From: Bacteroidia bacterium
GTDB lineage: Bacteria > Bacteroidota > Bacteroidia > Flavobacteriales_D > Sanyastnellaceae
Direction: 5' to 3'
Assembly: GCA_030427925.1 (NCBI GenBank)
Contig: JAUICJ010000001.1
Location: forward strand, 124,001 to 188,000
DNA: 64,000 bases
The notes under the pieces were generated by a model. It searched no databases, was not told where the DNA came from, and was given only the letters and a program-made list of their open reading frames with translations. The number at the start of each line of letters is the position of its first letter. Position 1 is the first letter of the stretch. Shown piece after piece: positions 1-8,661 of this stretch. The translations under genes and the position numbers were made by a program.

Positions 1-634
1 ACGGTTCGAAGATGTACTCCGTTTCGCTCGTGGAGGCCTCGTCAGCCGAAGGGAGGAGCGGAAGGAAGGCTTCGTTGGTCGGGATTTGGACCGCCGCGTT
101 GACGAACTTGTTGTAGAACAAACGCACTTCATCGTACGTCCCATCCGCAAACTGCTTCAAAATTCGGTCGCCCAAATCCTGCGCTGCTGCGAAATTCAAG
201 TCCTCAAAGATGTTCCAAGTGTCCTCTGCGAATCCTTGCGGCTTCAACTCCGTACGGCGGCGGAACGCGTCGTTCGCCTTCTTGCCCAACGGCAACACGT
301 GGTAGGATTTCGACGCATCGCGCATGGCGACGTTGACCTCCTTGATGATGTTGTTGTTGAAGCCACCGCACAACCCCCGGTTGGACGTGACGGCCACCAG
401 CAACACCCGCTTCACCGGACGCTGCTCAGAATAGACCCCTTCGCCAGAGGCCAAGGATCCACTCACATTGGCCAACACGGATTGGAGCTTCTCTGCATAA
501 GGCCGCATCCGCGTGATGGCGTCCTGAGCGCGGCGCAATTTCGCCACGGACACCATCTTCATTGCAGAGGTGATCTGCATGGTGTTCTGCACCGAAGTGA
601 TGCGCTCCCGTACTTCTTTGAGTCCTCCAGCCAT
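1..634 (-). CDS. atpG: ATP synthase F1 subunit gamma (3'-truncated by window edge)
   Basis: Central rotor stalk of F1-ATPase, coupling rotation of the c-ring to catalysis in the alpha/beta hexamer. The N-terminus (MAGGLKEVRERI, then the SAMKMVSVAKLRRAQ stretch) is the typical gamma N-terminal helix, and TSNRGLCGGFN is the conserved gamma motif near residue 80. About 211 codons are present; the C-terminal helix that re-enters the hexamer lies beyond base 1. The gene starts 11 bases after the atpA stop and is the last visible gene of the atp operon. atpD and atpC are not seen in the window; in many Bacteroidota they lie in a separate locus (recalled, not shown here). Confidence 0.97.
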   Translation of the reverse strand, partial: MAGGLKEVRERITSVQNTMQITSAMKMVSVAKLRRAQDAITRMRPYAEKLQSVLANVSGSLASGEGVYSEQRPVKRVLLVAVTSNRGLCGGFNNNIIKEVNVAMRDASKSYHVLPLGKKANDAFRRRTELKPQGFAEDTWNIFEDLNFAAAQDLGDRILKQFADGTYDEVRLFYNKFVNAAVQIPTNEAFLPLLPSADEASTSETEYIFEP

Positions 635-645
635 GGGGCTTCAGC

Positions 646-2223
646 TTAAGCGTACTGGGCGGCTACCTCCTTGGCAGCAGCTTCGAGCACGTTGGTTTGT
701 TCGTCCGAGTACTTGCCTGCTTTGAGCTGTGCCAACGTATCAGCATGCTTCATGCGCATGTAGTCCAAAAACGATGCTTCGAATTCCCGCACCTTATTCA
801 CCGGGACGTTGCGGAGCAAGTTCTTGGTGCCGCAGTAGATGATGGCGGTTTGCTCTTCGACCGGCATGGGCGAATTCTGGTCCTGCTTGAGGATTTCCAC
901 GTTGCGCTCCCCTTTTCCGAGGACCGCCTTGGTGGCGTCATCGAGGTCCGAACCGAACTTCGAGAAGGCCTCCAACTCGCGGTATTGGGCTTGGTCAAGC
1001 TTCAACGTACCCGCCACTTTCTTCATGGACTTGATTTGGGCAGAACCACCGACGCGGCTCACCGAAATCCCCACGTTGATGGCCGGACGGACACCGCTGA
1101 GGAACAGGTTCGATTCCAAGAAAATCTGACCGTCCGTGATGGAGATGACGTTCGTCGGGATGTACGCCGAAACGTCACCGGCCTGCGTCTCAATGATCGG
1201 CAATGCCGTCAACGAGCCGCCTCCCTTCACGACGGGCTTGAGCGACTCGGGCAAGTCGTTCATGTCCTTCGCGATGTTGTCCTCACCGATGATTTTCGCT
1301 GCACGCTCCAACAGGCGGCTGTGCAAGTAGAACACGTCTCCCGGGTAAGCCTCGCGTCCTGGAGGACGACGGAGCAACAACGAGACCTCACGGTAAGCGA
1401 CGGCCTGCTTTGACAAGTCATCATAGACCACCAAGGCCGGACGACCCGTATCGCGGAAGTACTCGCCGATGGCGGCACCGGTAAACGGAGCGTAGAACTG
1501 GAGTGGCGCAGGATCCGAAGCCGTAGCTGCGACGACCACCGTGTAAGGAAGCGCACCCGCGTCTTCGAGGGTCTTCACAATCCCTGCAACCGTGGAGCCT
1601 TTTTGGCCAATGGCCACGTAGATGCAGAACACCGGCTCACCCGCATCATAGAACTCCTTCTGGTTGATGATGGTGTCGATGGCCACCGTCGTCTTGCCCG
1701 TCTGGCGGTCACCGATGATGAGCTCACGCTGGCCGCGACCGATCGGAATCATCGCGTCGATGGACTTGATGCCCGTTTGGAGTGGCTCGGCCACCGGCTG
1801 GCGGTAAATCACACCCGGAGCGCGGCGTTCCACCGGCATTTCGTACAAGTCGCCCTTGATGGGGCCCTTGCCGTCGATGGGTTCACCGAGCATGTTGACC
1901 ACGCGGCCCAACATGCCTTCTCCCGCACGCACTGAAGCGATGCGGCCCGTGCGCTTGACCGTTGCGCCTTCCTTCAAGTCACCAGAAGGCTCGAGCAATA
2001 CCGCACCGACGTTGTCCTCTTCGAGGTTCAACGCGATTCCACGGATGCCGTTCTCGAACTCGATGAGCTCACCGGATTGCACATTCGTCAGGCCGTAGAT
2101 GCGCGCAATGCCATCCCCCACTTGGAGGACGGTGCCCACTTCTTCGAGTTCAACGGCGGACTTGACGCCTGCGAGCTGTTCGCGCAGGATCGAAGAAACT
2201 TCGGCTGGATTGATTTCTGCCAT
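646..2223 (-). CDS. atpA: ATP synthase F1 subunit alpha
   Basis: Non-catalytic nucleotide-binding subunit of F1. The 525-aa length is normal. Visible motifs are the P-loop GDRQTGKT near residue 170, the alpha signature around [14 protein letters not shown] (residues about 365–385, containing the arginine that reaches into the catalytic site), and the N-terminal beta-barrel beginning near residue 25. The C-terminus ends [10 protein letters not shown]. The ATG start leaves a 33-base gap to atpH. Order within the operon (B-E-F-H-A-G) is canonical. No missing key residue was seen. Confidence 0.98.
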   Translation of the reverse strand: MAEINPAEVSSILREQLAGVKSAVELEEVGTVLQVGDGIARIYGLTNVQSGELIEFENGIRGIALNLEEDNVGAVLLEPSGDLKEGATVKRTGRIASVRAGEGMLGRVVNMLGEPIDGKGPIKGDLYEMPVERRAPGVIYRQPVAEPLQTGIKSIDAMIPIGRGQRELIIGDRQTGKTTVAIDTIINQKEFYDAGEPVFCIYVAIGQKGSTVAGIVKTLEDAGALPYTVVVAATASDPAPLQFYAPFTGAAIGEYFRDTGRPALVVYDDLSKQAVAYREVSLLLRRPPGREAYPGDVFYLHSRLLERAAKIIGEDNIAKDMNDLPESLKPVVKGGGSLTALPIIETQAGDVSAYIPTNVISITDGQIFLESNLFLSGVRPAINVGISVSRVGGSAQIKSMKKVAGTLKLDQAQYRELEAFSKFGSDLDDATKAVLGKGERNVEILKQDQNSPMPVEEQTAIIYCGTKNLLRNVPVNKVREFEASFLDYMRMKHADTLAQLKAGKYSDEQTNVLEAAAKEVAAQYA

Positions 2224-2256
2224 GATGGCCGGGTATTCGGGTTGATGGACTCCGAC

Positions 2257-2814
2257 TTAGAATTCGGGGTCGTAATCGTGTTCAGTCAGTTCGCGACGCA
2301 GTGCATTCAAGCTGCGGCGCACGGAAGCGTCCAACATCCGGTCTTCTACGCGGAGGACAAATCCACCAATGAGGTCCGGGTTGATCGTTTCCTTCAATTC
2401 CACTTCGCCGTCGTGGAGGCGCTTCAATTCCGCCATCAAGCGATCCTTTGCCGTTCCATCAAGCGGAACTGCGGTGATCACTTCGGCGGATTGAATGCCT
2501 TTCATTTGGCGCAACATCATGGTGCAGGTTTCGGCAATGGGGGCCAATTTGCCCACCCGGCCTTTGCGCACCAAGATGGTGATGAATTCCATCATCAAGG
2601 GGGCCAAATGCGGCTTGAAAATCGCATCGAGCACCCGCTGTTTTTGGTCAGGCTTCAAAACCGGTGAAGCCAAGAGGAGCTGCAATTCATCGCTGGCTTG
2701 AACGGTCTGGAGTACCGTTTCGATGTCACGTTCAATGACATCCAACTCCTTCCGCTCTTCAGCGAGGGTCAGCAGCGACTTGGCATACCGGGAAGCGACG
2801 CGGGGTGCAGCCAT
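2257..2814 (-). CDS. atpH: ATP synthase F1 subunit delta
   Basis: Peripheral-stalk subunit that ties subunit b to the top of F1. The 185-aa length and the start ASRYAKSLLTLAEE match the OSCP/delta family, as does the C-terminal GGFVLRVEDRMLDASVRRSLNALR segment, the usual delta signature. It begins 7 bases after atpF and precedes atpA. Assignment is secure from both family features and position. Confidence 0.96.
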   Translation of the reverse strand: MAAPRVASRYAKSLLTLAEERKELDVIERDIETVLQTVQASDELQLLLASPVLKPDQKQRVLDAIFKPHLAPLMMEFITILVRKGRVGKLAPIAETCTMMLRQMKGIQSAEVITAVPLDGTAKDRLMAELKRLHDGEVELKETINPDLIGGFVLRVEDRMLDASVRRSLNALRRELTEHDYDPEF

Positions 2815-2821
2815 GATGGAA

Positions 2822-3319
2822 TCAGTTCAGGGGAGACTCGTCGATGAGCTTGTTCACGAGCTGTTGCTGGGCCTCGTTCCGTTCCAATTGCTGGCGCAAA
2901 ACGCGCTCGGCAATGTCGATGGAAAGGCCGGCAACTGCTGCCTTCAATTCAGCAACGGCGGCCTTGCGCTCAACCGCGATGGCCTCGCGGGCATTTGCCA
3001 AATCGCGTTCAGCCTCTTCGCGTGCTTTCGCACGGGCCTCCGCGATCAGTTGAGTGGCCGTTTCGCGCGCCTCCTTGAGGATGCCGTCACGCTCCACGCG
3101 CGCCTCCTTCAAGAGCCGCTCGTTTTCGTCGGACAAGGTGGCCATTTCTTGGCGCGCCTTTTCCGCTTCGTTCAACGCAGCCGCAATGCTCTCTTCGCGC
3201 TCGCTCAGGGCCTTGAGGATGGGACCCCAAGCCATGCGGCGCATCAAGAGCAAGACCGTGATGAACGCGATCGAAGCCCAAATGACGGTCCCCAGTGCGG
3301 GGCTTAACAGCGCTCCCAT
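2822..3319 (-). CDS. atpF: ATP synthase F0 subunit b
   Basis: Stator stalk of F0. The 165-aa protein has one N-terminal membrane segment (TVIWASIAFITVLLLM, residues about 10–27) followed by a long charged Ala/Glu/Lys/Arg-rich helix expected to form the dimeric coiled coil, ending in QQQLVNKLIDESPLN. It lies 4 bases downstream of atpE and 7 upstream of atpH. Length and architecture are standard for the family. Confidence 0.97.
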   Translation of the reverse strand: MGALLSPALGTVIWASIAFITVLLLMRRMAWGPILKALSEREESIAAALNEAEKARQEMATLSDENERLLKEARVERDGILKEARETATQLIAEARAKAREEAERDLANAREAIAVERKAAVAELKAAVAGLSIDIAERVLRQQLERNEAQQQLVNKLIDESPLN

Positions 3320-3323
3320 CGAA

Positions 3324-3563
3324 TTATCCGAGTGCTACGAGCAAGCAAACGATCACACCGAACAGCGCAACACCTTCAACCAGTGCAGCCGCAACGATCA
3401 TGTTCGAACGGATGTCACCGGCCACTTCAGGCTGACGCGCCATGGCTTCGAGGGCAGAGCCACCGATGCGGCCCACACCAATACCAGCGCCAATTGCGGC
3501 TGCGCCTGCACCGAGGCCCGCGAGGCCCTGTCCGATTTCGAGAAGGATGGTCAACAATTCCAT
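3324..3563 (-). CDS. atpE: ATP synthase F0 subunit c
   Basis: Proteolipid of the rotor ring. The 79 residues form two membrane hairpin helices. The first carries the small-residue packing motif GAGAAAIGAGIGVG (about 18–31); the second carries the ion-binding carboxylate Glu63 in AAALVEGVALFG. The residue after Glu63 is Gly and no Gln/Ser/Thr sodium-coordination set is visible, so the ring is inferred to be proton-coupled. The polar loop ARQPE (42–46) contacts gamma/epsilon in the family. Confidence 0.97.
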   Translation of the reverse strand: MELLTILLEIGQGLAGLGAGAAAIGAGIGVGRIGGSALEAMARQPEVAGDIRSNMIVAAALVEGVALFGVIVCLLVALG

Positions 3564-3592
3564 GAGTTTGGATTTGGATGGATTTCTAAGAT

Positions 3593-4759
3593 TCAGTGAT
3601 GAGCTTCTTGTTTGGCATCGCCGAAATACAGCGCTGCAAGCAAGGTAAAAACGAAGGCCTGGAGGAACGCAACGAGCAATTCCAAGAGGTACATGAAAAT
3701 CATGAAGGCGGTCGAGAACACCCCGATGCCCAAGCCGGCGCCCACCGCCTCTCCGTTTTGGCCGAAGATGAAGATGAGGCTCGTGAAGGCCAAGATGATG
3801 ATGTGACCCGCCGTGATGTTCGCGGTCAAACGGATCATGAGTACCGTCGGCTTCAGGAACAATCCGATGACCTCAATCGGCGTCAGGATGATGGCCTTCA
3901 CAAAGGCTGGCACACCCGGCATCCACAACACGTGGCCCCAGTAATGCTTGTTACCCGTGAGGTTCGTGATGAGGAAAACCAGCGTGGCCATGACAATGGT
4001 GATGCCAATGGTGCCCGTGATGTTGAATCCACCGATGAACGGAATCAGACCCAACAAGTTGGCGAAGAAGGTGAAGAAGAAAACCGTCAACAAAAAGGGA
4101 AGGTATTTGTCGGCGTGGTGGCCAATTGCAGGCTTCGCCACTTCATCTCGGATGAACAAAATCAGCGGTTCGAGGGCGTTGGCCATGCCCTTCGGTGCCA
4201 CGTTGCCCCGCTTTTTGTAACCTCGAGCAATGGAGCCGAAGAGCCAAACCATCAGCACCATGATGAGGAGCATGCCGAACACCGATTTGGTGATGGACAA
4301 GTCCAAGACGTCCATTCCTTCCGCGGTGATGCTGCCGGCGAGGATGGTGTGGTCACCGTGCTGTTTTTCGGATGCATGCATCGTGTAGTGCACGCCCGTT
4401 TTTTCACTGTGGTAGAAGCGGTCGGCGTGTCCGTGACCGTCGCCTTCTGCGACGAAACTGCTGCTCATCACCACGTCCAAGCCGTTGTCAGTGAACAAAA
4501 TGACGGGAAGCGGGATGTGCGTGTGGCCCCACAAGTGGATGTCGTGGGCGTCTGCAATGTGTCCCACGATGAATGCTCCGGCGTTGAACGCCTCTTCCTC
4601 ATGACCATGGTGGTCATCGTGATCGGCATGTTCAGCGTGGTGATCGTGCGCTTCGTGAGCCTCGTGGGCGTGGTCTTGAGCAACACCCGTTCCCCAAAAC
4701 AACACAGCCGAGAGGGCTGACAACACAAATGAGCGAAGGAGGGTGTGGCTATTGAACAT
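3593..4759 (-). CDS. atpB: ATP synthase F0 subunit a, with signal-peptide-like, His-rich N-terminal extension
   Basis: Proton half-channel subunit. The ATG at 4759 (388 aa) is preferred over an upstream GTG at 4798, because it directly begins a signal-peptide-like segment (MFNSHTLLRSFVLSALSAVL, ending near GVAQ at residue 28) and has a GGAG 11 bases upstream. Residues 29–56 are extremely rich in His, Asp and Glu. The body has the multi-helix AtpB core from about residue 155, with essential Arg310 in LMIRLTANITAGH. Bacteroidota AtpB proteins commonly carry an N-terminal extension; the density of histidines here is notable. It follows the AtpI-like gene and a −7 promoter box. Confidence 0.96.
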   Translation of the reverse strand: MFNSHTLLRSFVLSALSAVLFWGTGVAQDHAHEAHEAHDHHAEHADHDDHHGHEEEAFNAGAFIVGHIADAHDIHLWGHTHIPLPVILFTDNGLDVVMSSSFVAEGDGHGHADRFYHSEKTGVHYTMHASEKQHGDHTILAGSITAEGMDVLDLSITKSVFGMLLIMVLMVWLFGSIARGYKKRGNVAPKGMANALEPLILFIRDEVAKPAIGHHADKYLPFLLTVFFFTFFANLLGLIPFIGGFNITGTIGITIVMATLVFLITNLTGNKHYWGHVLWMPGVPAFVKAIILTPIEVIGLFLKPTVLMIRLTANITAGHIIILAFTSLIFIFGQNGEAVGAGLGIGVFSTAFMIFMYLLELLVAFLQAFVFTLLAALYFGDAKQEAHH

Positions 4760-4785
4760 GAGAATGGTGTCTCCGGAATTCGGCG

Positions 4786-4814
4786 CAAAAATAGTCACTA
4801 CTCCGCGTTCTCAA
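4786..4814 (-). promoter_or_regulatory. Bacteroidota-type promoter upstream of atpB
   Basis: On the minus strand TATTTTTG (4793–4786) matches the Bacteroidota −7 box TAnnTTTG, with TTG (4814–4812) 18 bases upstream as the −33 element. It lies 26 bases before the atpB ATG and just past the end of the AtpI-like gene, so atpB-E-F-H-A-G could be transcribed independently of porW and bactofilin. Confidence 0.6.
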
Positions 4815-4836
4815 CAGATTTTGAACATTTTCTTTT

Positions 4837-5235
4837 TCAGCGGATGGATTCCTGCGAAGTTGGCGAGTTTTCGGGCCGGTGCAGGGTTTGGCTTACCCAA
4901 ACAAACCGAACGGTGTTCCAAGCGAACGCTGCGAAGAGCCCCATGGCAAACGGCACGCGGTGCTCCCCTCCGGCAACTAAATAAACCGTCACCACCGCGA
5001 CGCTCGAAAGCAACTTCGCAGCCGTTGCCCCATTCACCGCGGCGACAAACCGCATCGGACTGGCTTTTGCAGCGCGCTGCATCCAACCGATCAACAAAAC
5101 CGTCAGGCCCGCATATGCTGCCACGAGCACCGGCCACTCCCAAGACCCAGCAAAATCCCGCGACGCCGGAATGGCAAACGCCAAACCGTACAACACGAGC
5201 GAGCCCAACACCCCCGTCCAACCGTACGCTTTCAT
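4837..5235 (-). CDS. small four-helix membrane protein, AtpI-like, in the atp operon
   Basis: 132-aa hydrophobic protein with about four predicted membrane helices: GWTGVLGSLVLYGLAFAIP, the WPVLVAAYAGLTVLLIGW stretch, a third spanning AAKLLSSVAVVTVYLVAG, and FAMGLFAAFAWNTVRFVWV. The start at 5235 is chosen because its ATG overlaps the atpZ stop (ATGA); the longer frame enters atpZ. Position between atpZ and atpB is that of AtpI (uncI), a proposed c-ring assembly factor, but sequence alone does not prove this. It is probably translationally coupled to atpZ. Confidence 0.75.
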   Translation of the reverse strand: MKAYGWTGVLGSLVLYGLAFAIPASRDFAGSWEWPVLVAAYAGLTVLLIGWMQRAAKASPMRFVAAVNGATAAKLLSSVAVVTVYLVAGGEHRVPFAMGLFAAFAWNTVRFVWVSQTLHRPENSPTSQESIR

Positions 5236-5444
5236 TTCGAAGACTCTTTGATGACGACATACAATGCGATCCCGGTCCCGACGAGCGACCCCAACATGGT
5301 GAACCACGGGGTATCTCCGCACCACCGCTCATCCGCTTTCAGCCCGAGCCAAACGCCCAATCCGATGGCGGCGCCCATTTGGTACGCCATGGAAGTGAAA
5401 CGCAGGAACGCCGATTGCGGCGGTTTGCGATCCGGATCGCCCAT
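5232..5444 (-). CDS. atpZ: AtpZ/AtpI-family protein
   Basis: 70-aa protein with two membrane helices (residues about 18–34 and 46–64) and the AtpZ-type pattern of a Gly-rich first helix (YQMGAAIGLGVWLGLKAD) followed by W..G..PWFTMLGSLVGTGIALY. AtpZ proteins form a small membrane partner of AtpI and have been proposed to act in Mg2+/Ca2+ handling or ATP synthase assembly. The start overlaps the bactofilin stop by one base (TGATG) and the stop overlaps the next start, so the three small genes look translationally coupled. Confidence 0.88.
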   Translation of the reverse strand: MGDPDRKPPQSAFLRFTSMAYQMGAAIGLGVWLGLKADERWCGDTPWFTMLGSLVGTGIALYVVIKESSK

Positions 5445-5881
5445 CAGGCCATGGCCTCAGCCGATTGTTTCTTAGGCTCCGATATCGAACGCCGATCCGT
5501 ACCCGCCAAATCCTTGACCTTCGAAACCAACTGCAACGTCCCCGTCACCACAGCACCTTCCTCCACCGACAGCTGGCCGTATTTCACCTCGCCCTCAATG
5601 CGTGCACTGCTCTTCAGGGCGAGTAATTCTTCCACAATCACCTCCCCGTCGAGCCTTCCTTCCACTTCGCACTGAGCGCACCGAATGGTTCCGGAAACCA
5701 CGCCTGAAGCCCCCACGACCAAACGGCCCTTTGTGACCAAATCGCCCTCGAACTGGCCGTCAATCCGAATGCTCGCTTCGCACGACAACGTACCGCTCAT
5801 GCTCGTTCCCTCGGCGATGCGATTCACCCCGCGCTCGGTCGTGCCTTCAAATCGGTTTTGTTTTTTTCCAGACCCAATCAT
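5444..5881 (-). CDS. bactofilin (polymer-forming cytoskeletal protein)
   Basis: 145-aa bactofilin (DUF583). The centre (residues about 25–120) is a run of short beta-helix rungs such as ASIRIDGQFEGDLVTKGRLVVG and GVVSGTIRCAQCEVEGRLDGEV; the tails are polar and unordered. Bactofilins self-assemble into filaments without nucleotide and often recruit cell-wall enzymes or organise envelope structures. It lies 52 bases downstream of the T9SS lipoprotein gene porW and is coupled to atpZ. An M23 peptidase, a frequent partner class, lies beyond porW on the other strand. Confidence 0.93.
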   Translation of the reverse strand: MIGSGKKQNRFEGTTERGVNRIAEGTSMSGTLSCEASIRIDGQFEGDLVTKGRLVVGASGVVSGTIRCAQCEVEGRLDGEVIVEELLALKSSARIEGEVKYGQLSVEEGAVVTGTLQLVSKVKDLAGTDRRSISEPKKQSAEAMA

Positions 5882-5932
5882 GCGCGCAAAAATACGCTCA
5901 AATGCCGTACAATCAGCACATACGGACTCGGG

Positions 5933-8587
5933 TCACTTCTCCTCCGTGAGGTAGGTCTCTTCGAAGAACTGCATGTAGCCCTCAATGTTCTTCGACTTGA
6001 ACAGCTCAACGTAGTTCTCGCTCGTGATGATGAATTGCTGGTATCCCGAGCTATTCAATTCGATGAGTTCTTCGCGATTTCCAACAAAAACCCGGTAGTA
6101 ATCAAGCGAATAGACCTGTTTTTTGAAGCTCTTCACCAGGATGATTTGGTGGTTGCGATCGATCAGGTTGGCGGTCACGCGCAGGTTTTGGGACAAAAAG
6201 TACTCGCGATTGAAATCCGAAATCGTCGCCTTCAACGCCTCCACATCCCCACGCCCCACCGGCACGATCATCCCGAAGTAGTGCTCGAGGTACGGCTTGA
6301 AAGCGAAGGGCGACTCCTCCTCCACTTGCGCTTCCTCCTCCTTGCCCGTGGCGCGCAAGCCCCCGAGCTCCGTCAGCAAAGCGAGCGCAAATTCGCCCTC
6401 CTCGCTCTCCGGACACGAGTCCACCACGGTATACAGCGCCTCGAAATACGACTGCCGGTCGCCGCCTGTTTGTCCGCTCAACCCGCCGATGCACTGCGCC
6501 CGCAACAACCGGTACTGGCAGAGGAAGTGGTTCATCGGCTCGTCTTGAATGACGGGCGTGATGTCCAACAACACCTCCTGGTAGTCCTTCTGGTAATACC
6601 GCATCAGGAACGCCTCGTACGCCGCGCGTTCTGCTTCCCGACGCATTTCCTCCTCGTCCGCGTATTCCGGGTTTTCGATGAGGATGGCCCATTCGCTGCC
6701 GGGGTATTTCGTGGAGACCAAATTCGCCCAGTATTCGGAATTGCAGGTCGCACAGAACGGATTTTGGTAATTCTCCTCCACCTCGCGCTGCAAGTACGTC
6801 CGGTACAACTGGTAGTACGACGTCGGATGGTAATCGCTGTCCTCGAACCGATCCACCAAGGTCTCCCAGCTTTCGATGGCGTTCTCCGGGTCGTTCAACT
6901 TCTCCTTGTAGTCGACGCCCGCCAAGTAATACGCTTCGGCAATCATCGCCAACGACGAGTCGCGCTCAGCAGGCTCGCACGGAAGGCCCGCGAGCAATTC
7001 TTCGGCGGTCGGAATGCCCGATGACTGCACCTGCTCGACTTCCTCTACGATCTCCGCGACTTCGTTCTCATTCGTGAAGGAAATGCCCGTCTTTTGCGAC
7101 CGGCGCCAGTGGTCTTCCAACGGACGGTCGCCCCAATATTCTTGGAAGTTCCGGCGACCTTGCAAGCGCAACTGGCCGTTGTAGGGCCAAAACATCCCCG
7201 CTCCCCCGTCGCCAGCCGCAGCGACTTCCGCAGCCGCAGCCGCTTCCGCAGCCAAACGCGCCGCCTCAGCTTCGGCTTCGAGGTCGGCGATGATTTGGGC
7301 AATCCGATCGTTGCGCTCCCCCTCATCGAGGTCGCAAATCGCCAGCAAACTGTCCTGTTCCTCGATGGTTTGCAAATGCCCCACGAGCGAGGTCAGGTTT
7401 TCCGCCAAACCGCTGACCTCATCGAACCGCTTCTCGTCCTCGTCCATATAGGTCACGGCGCTGTCGTAGTAAGCCTGCGCGCTCACGTAATTCAAGTCCT
7501 CCATGAACAAATCCCCGAGGCGCAAGTAACTTTTCATACGCTGCCGCTCGTTTTCGTCGTTCACTTCAAGGGATTGGAACAGGTAATCGTAGCCTTCTTC
7601 GCGCTGGCGTTCTTCGAGCGCCAGCTCCGCTAGGGCGTAATAAATTTGGTCCTGGTAGAGCTCGTTTTTGCGGTCGTCCAACATGTCGTACAGCAATTCG
7701 ACGATGGGCTCGGAATTGCCGCCGCGTCGGTCGAACGCCATGGCCTGCTTGATTTTCGCATAGAACTCGAGCTCGTACGGTGTGCGGAGGTCAACGACCT
7801 GCTTGTACGTCTCGATGGCTTCTTCCGAACGCCCGCTGGCTTCGAAGCATTGGGCGAGGATGAACAGGTTGCGCGCACGATCGCGTTTCTTCGGCGTGTG
7901 TTGAATGGCTTGTTCGAGCTGCACGCAAGCGGCTTCGATTTGGTCGTATTGCAGGTAGTATGCGGCGTAGACCAAATGCGCAAACGCCAACCGATTCTCA
8001 TCCTCCACGTCGTCGAACGACACGGCCTTCATCAGCGCAGTGTTCGCGCGGACCTGATCCCCCATCGCCATGTACGTGCGACCTAGCCAAGCATGCGCCC
8101 AGGCCTGCGCGTCATCGTAATCGAGCGTCCGGATCAGGTATTGGAACACCTCCTCGGCCTTTTCGTGGTCGCCCTTGATGAGGTGGGCGCGGCCGATGAT
8201 GTCGTAGTTGTCGTCGATCCACTTGTTGAGCTCCGGCCACTTCAGGTCCTTCCGGTCGCGGCTGGAAGGTTGCATGGTGTGCTTGTCAACGACCCGGGTG
8301 CATTTCTCGATGGCGCGTTCCATGAGGGGGTACACGGTTTGGGCGTTCTGCTCATCCACGGGAATGAAAATCGGCAGGATTTCGTCCCAGTTCTCCGCGT
8401 AGTCCGCGTACATGGACTCGTCTGCCTCGACCATGGCCTCCGTCGCGTAAAAGAAACCGTTGTAATGGGCGTGGAGGTTGTGGTAAATCCGATAGGCCCG
8501 GCCATCGCGCGTGTTCGAGCAGCCGAAGGCGGCAAACAGCAGCAACGCAAGGGCACTTGCGGACAAAAATCGATGCATAGAGGTCAT
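5933..8587 (-). CDS. porW: type IX secretion lipoprotein PorW/SprE, TPR-rich
   Basis: 884-aa protein. A hydrophobic signal ends in a lipobox-like AAFGC (Cys23), so it is probably a lipoprotein. The segment after the Cys, with YHNLHAHYNGFFYATEAM and ENWDEILPIF, matches the N-terminal pattern I recall for PorW/SprE, a T9SS component needed for secretion and gliding in Flavobacterium. Many TPR-like helical repeats follow (for example AWAHAWLGRTYMAMGDQ and ARNLFILAQCFEASGRSEEA), plus an Ala/Glu-rich stretch near 440–465. A second ATG at 8578 is an equally good start. Other T9SS client and helper genes at 29–46 kb show that the pathway is present. Confidence 0.82.
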   Translation of the reverse strand: MTSMHRFLSASALALLLFAAFGCSNTRDGRAYRIYHNLHAHYNGFFYATEAMVEADESMYADYAENWDEILPIFIPVDEQNAQTVYPLMERAIEKCTRVVDKHTMQPSSRDRKDLKWPELNKWIDDNYDIIGRAHLIKGDHEKAEEVFQYLIRTLDYDDAQAWAHAWLGRTYMAMGDQVRANTALMKAVSFDDVEDENRLAFAHLVYAAYYLQYDQIEAACVQLEQAIQHTPKKRDRARNLFILAQCFEASGRSEEAIETYKQVVDLRTPYELEFYAKIKQAMAFDRRGGNSEPIVELLYDMLDDRKNELYQDQIYYALAELALEERQREEGYDYLFQSLEVNDENERQRMKSYLRLGDLFMEDLNYVSAQAYYDSAVTYMDEDEKRFDEVSGLAENLTSLVGHLQTIEEQDSLLAICDLDEGERNDRIAQIIADLEAEAEAARLAAEAAAAAEVAAAGDGGAGMFWPYNGQLRLQGRRNFQEYWGDRPLEDHWRRSQKTGISFTNENEVAEIVEEVEQVQSSGIPTAEELLAGLPCEPAERDSSLAMIAEAYYLAGVDYKEKLNDPENAIESWETLVDRFEDSDYHPTSYYQLYRTYLQREVEENYQNPFCATCNSEYWANLVSTKYPGSEWAILIENPEYADEEEMRREAERAAYEAFLMRYYQKDYQEVLLDITPVIQDEPMNHFLCQYRLLRAQCIGGLSGQTGGDRQSYFEALYTVVDSCPESEEGEFALALLTELGGLRATGKEEEAQVEEESPFAFKPYLEHYFGMIVPVGRGDVEALKATISDFNREYFLSQNLRVTANLIDRNHQIILVKSFKKQVYSLDYYRVFVGNREELIELNSSGYQQFIITSENYVELFKSKNIEGYMQFFEETYLTEEK

Positions 8588-8661
8588 GTGCGGTAGGGTA
8601 ACGCCGAATCTGCTAAATTATTCCAAACGGAAGGAAGTCTCCGAGGGTTGCAGCGAGTTAA

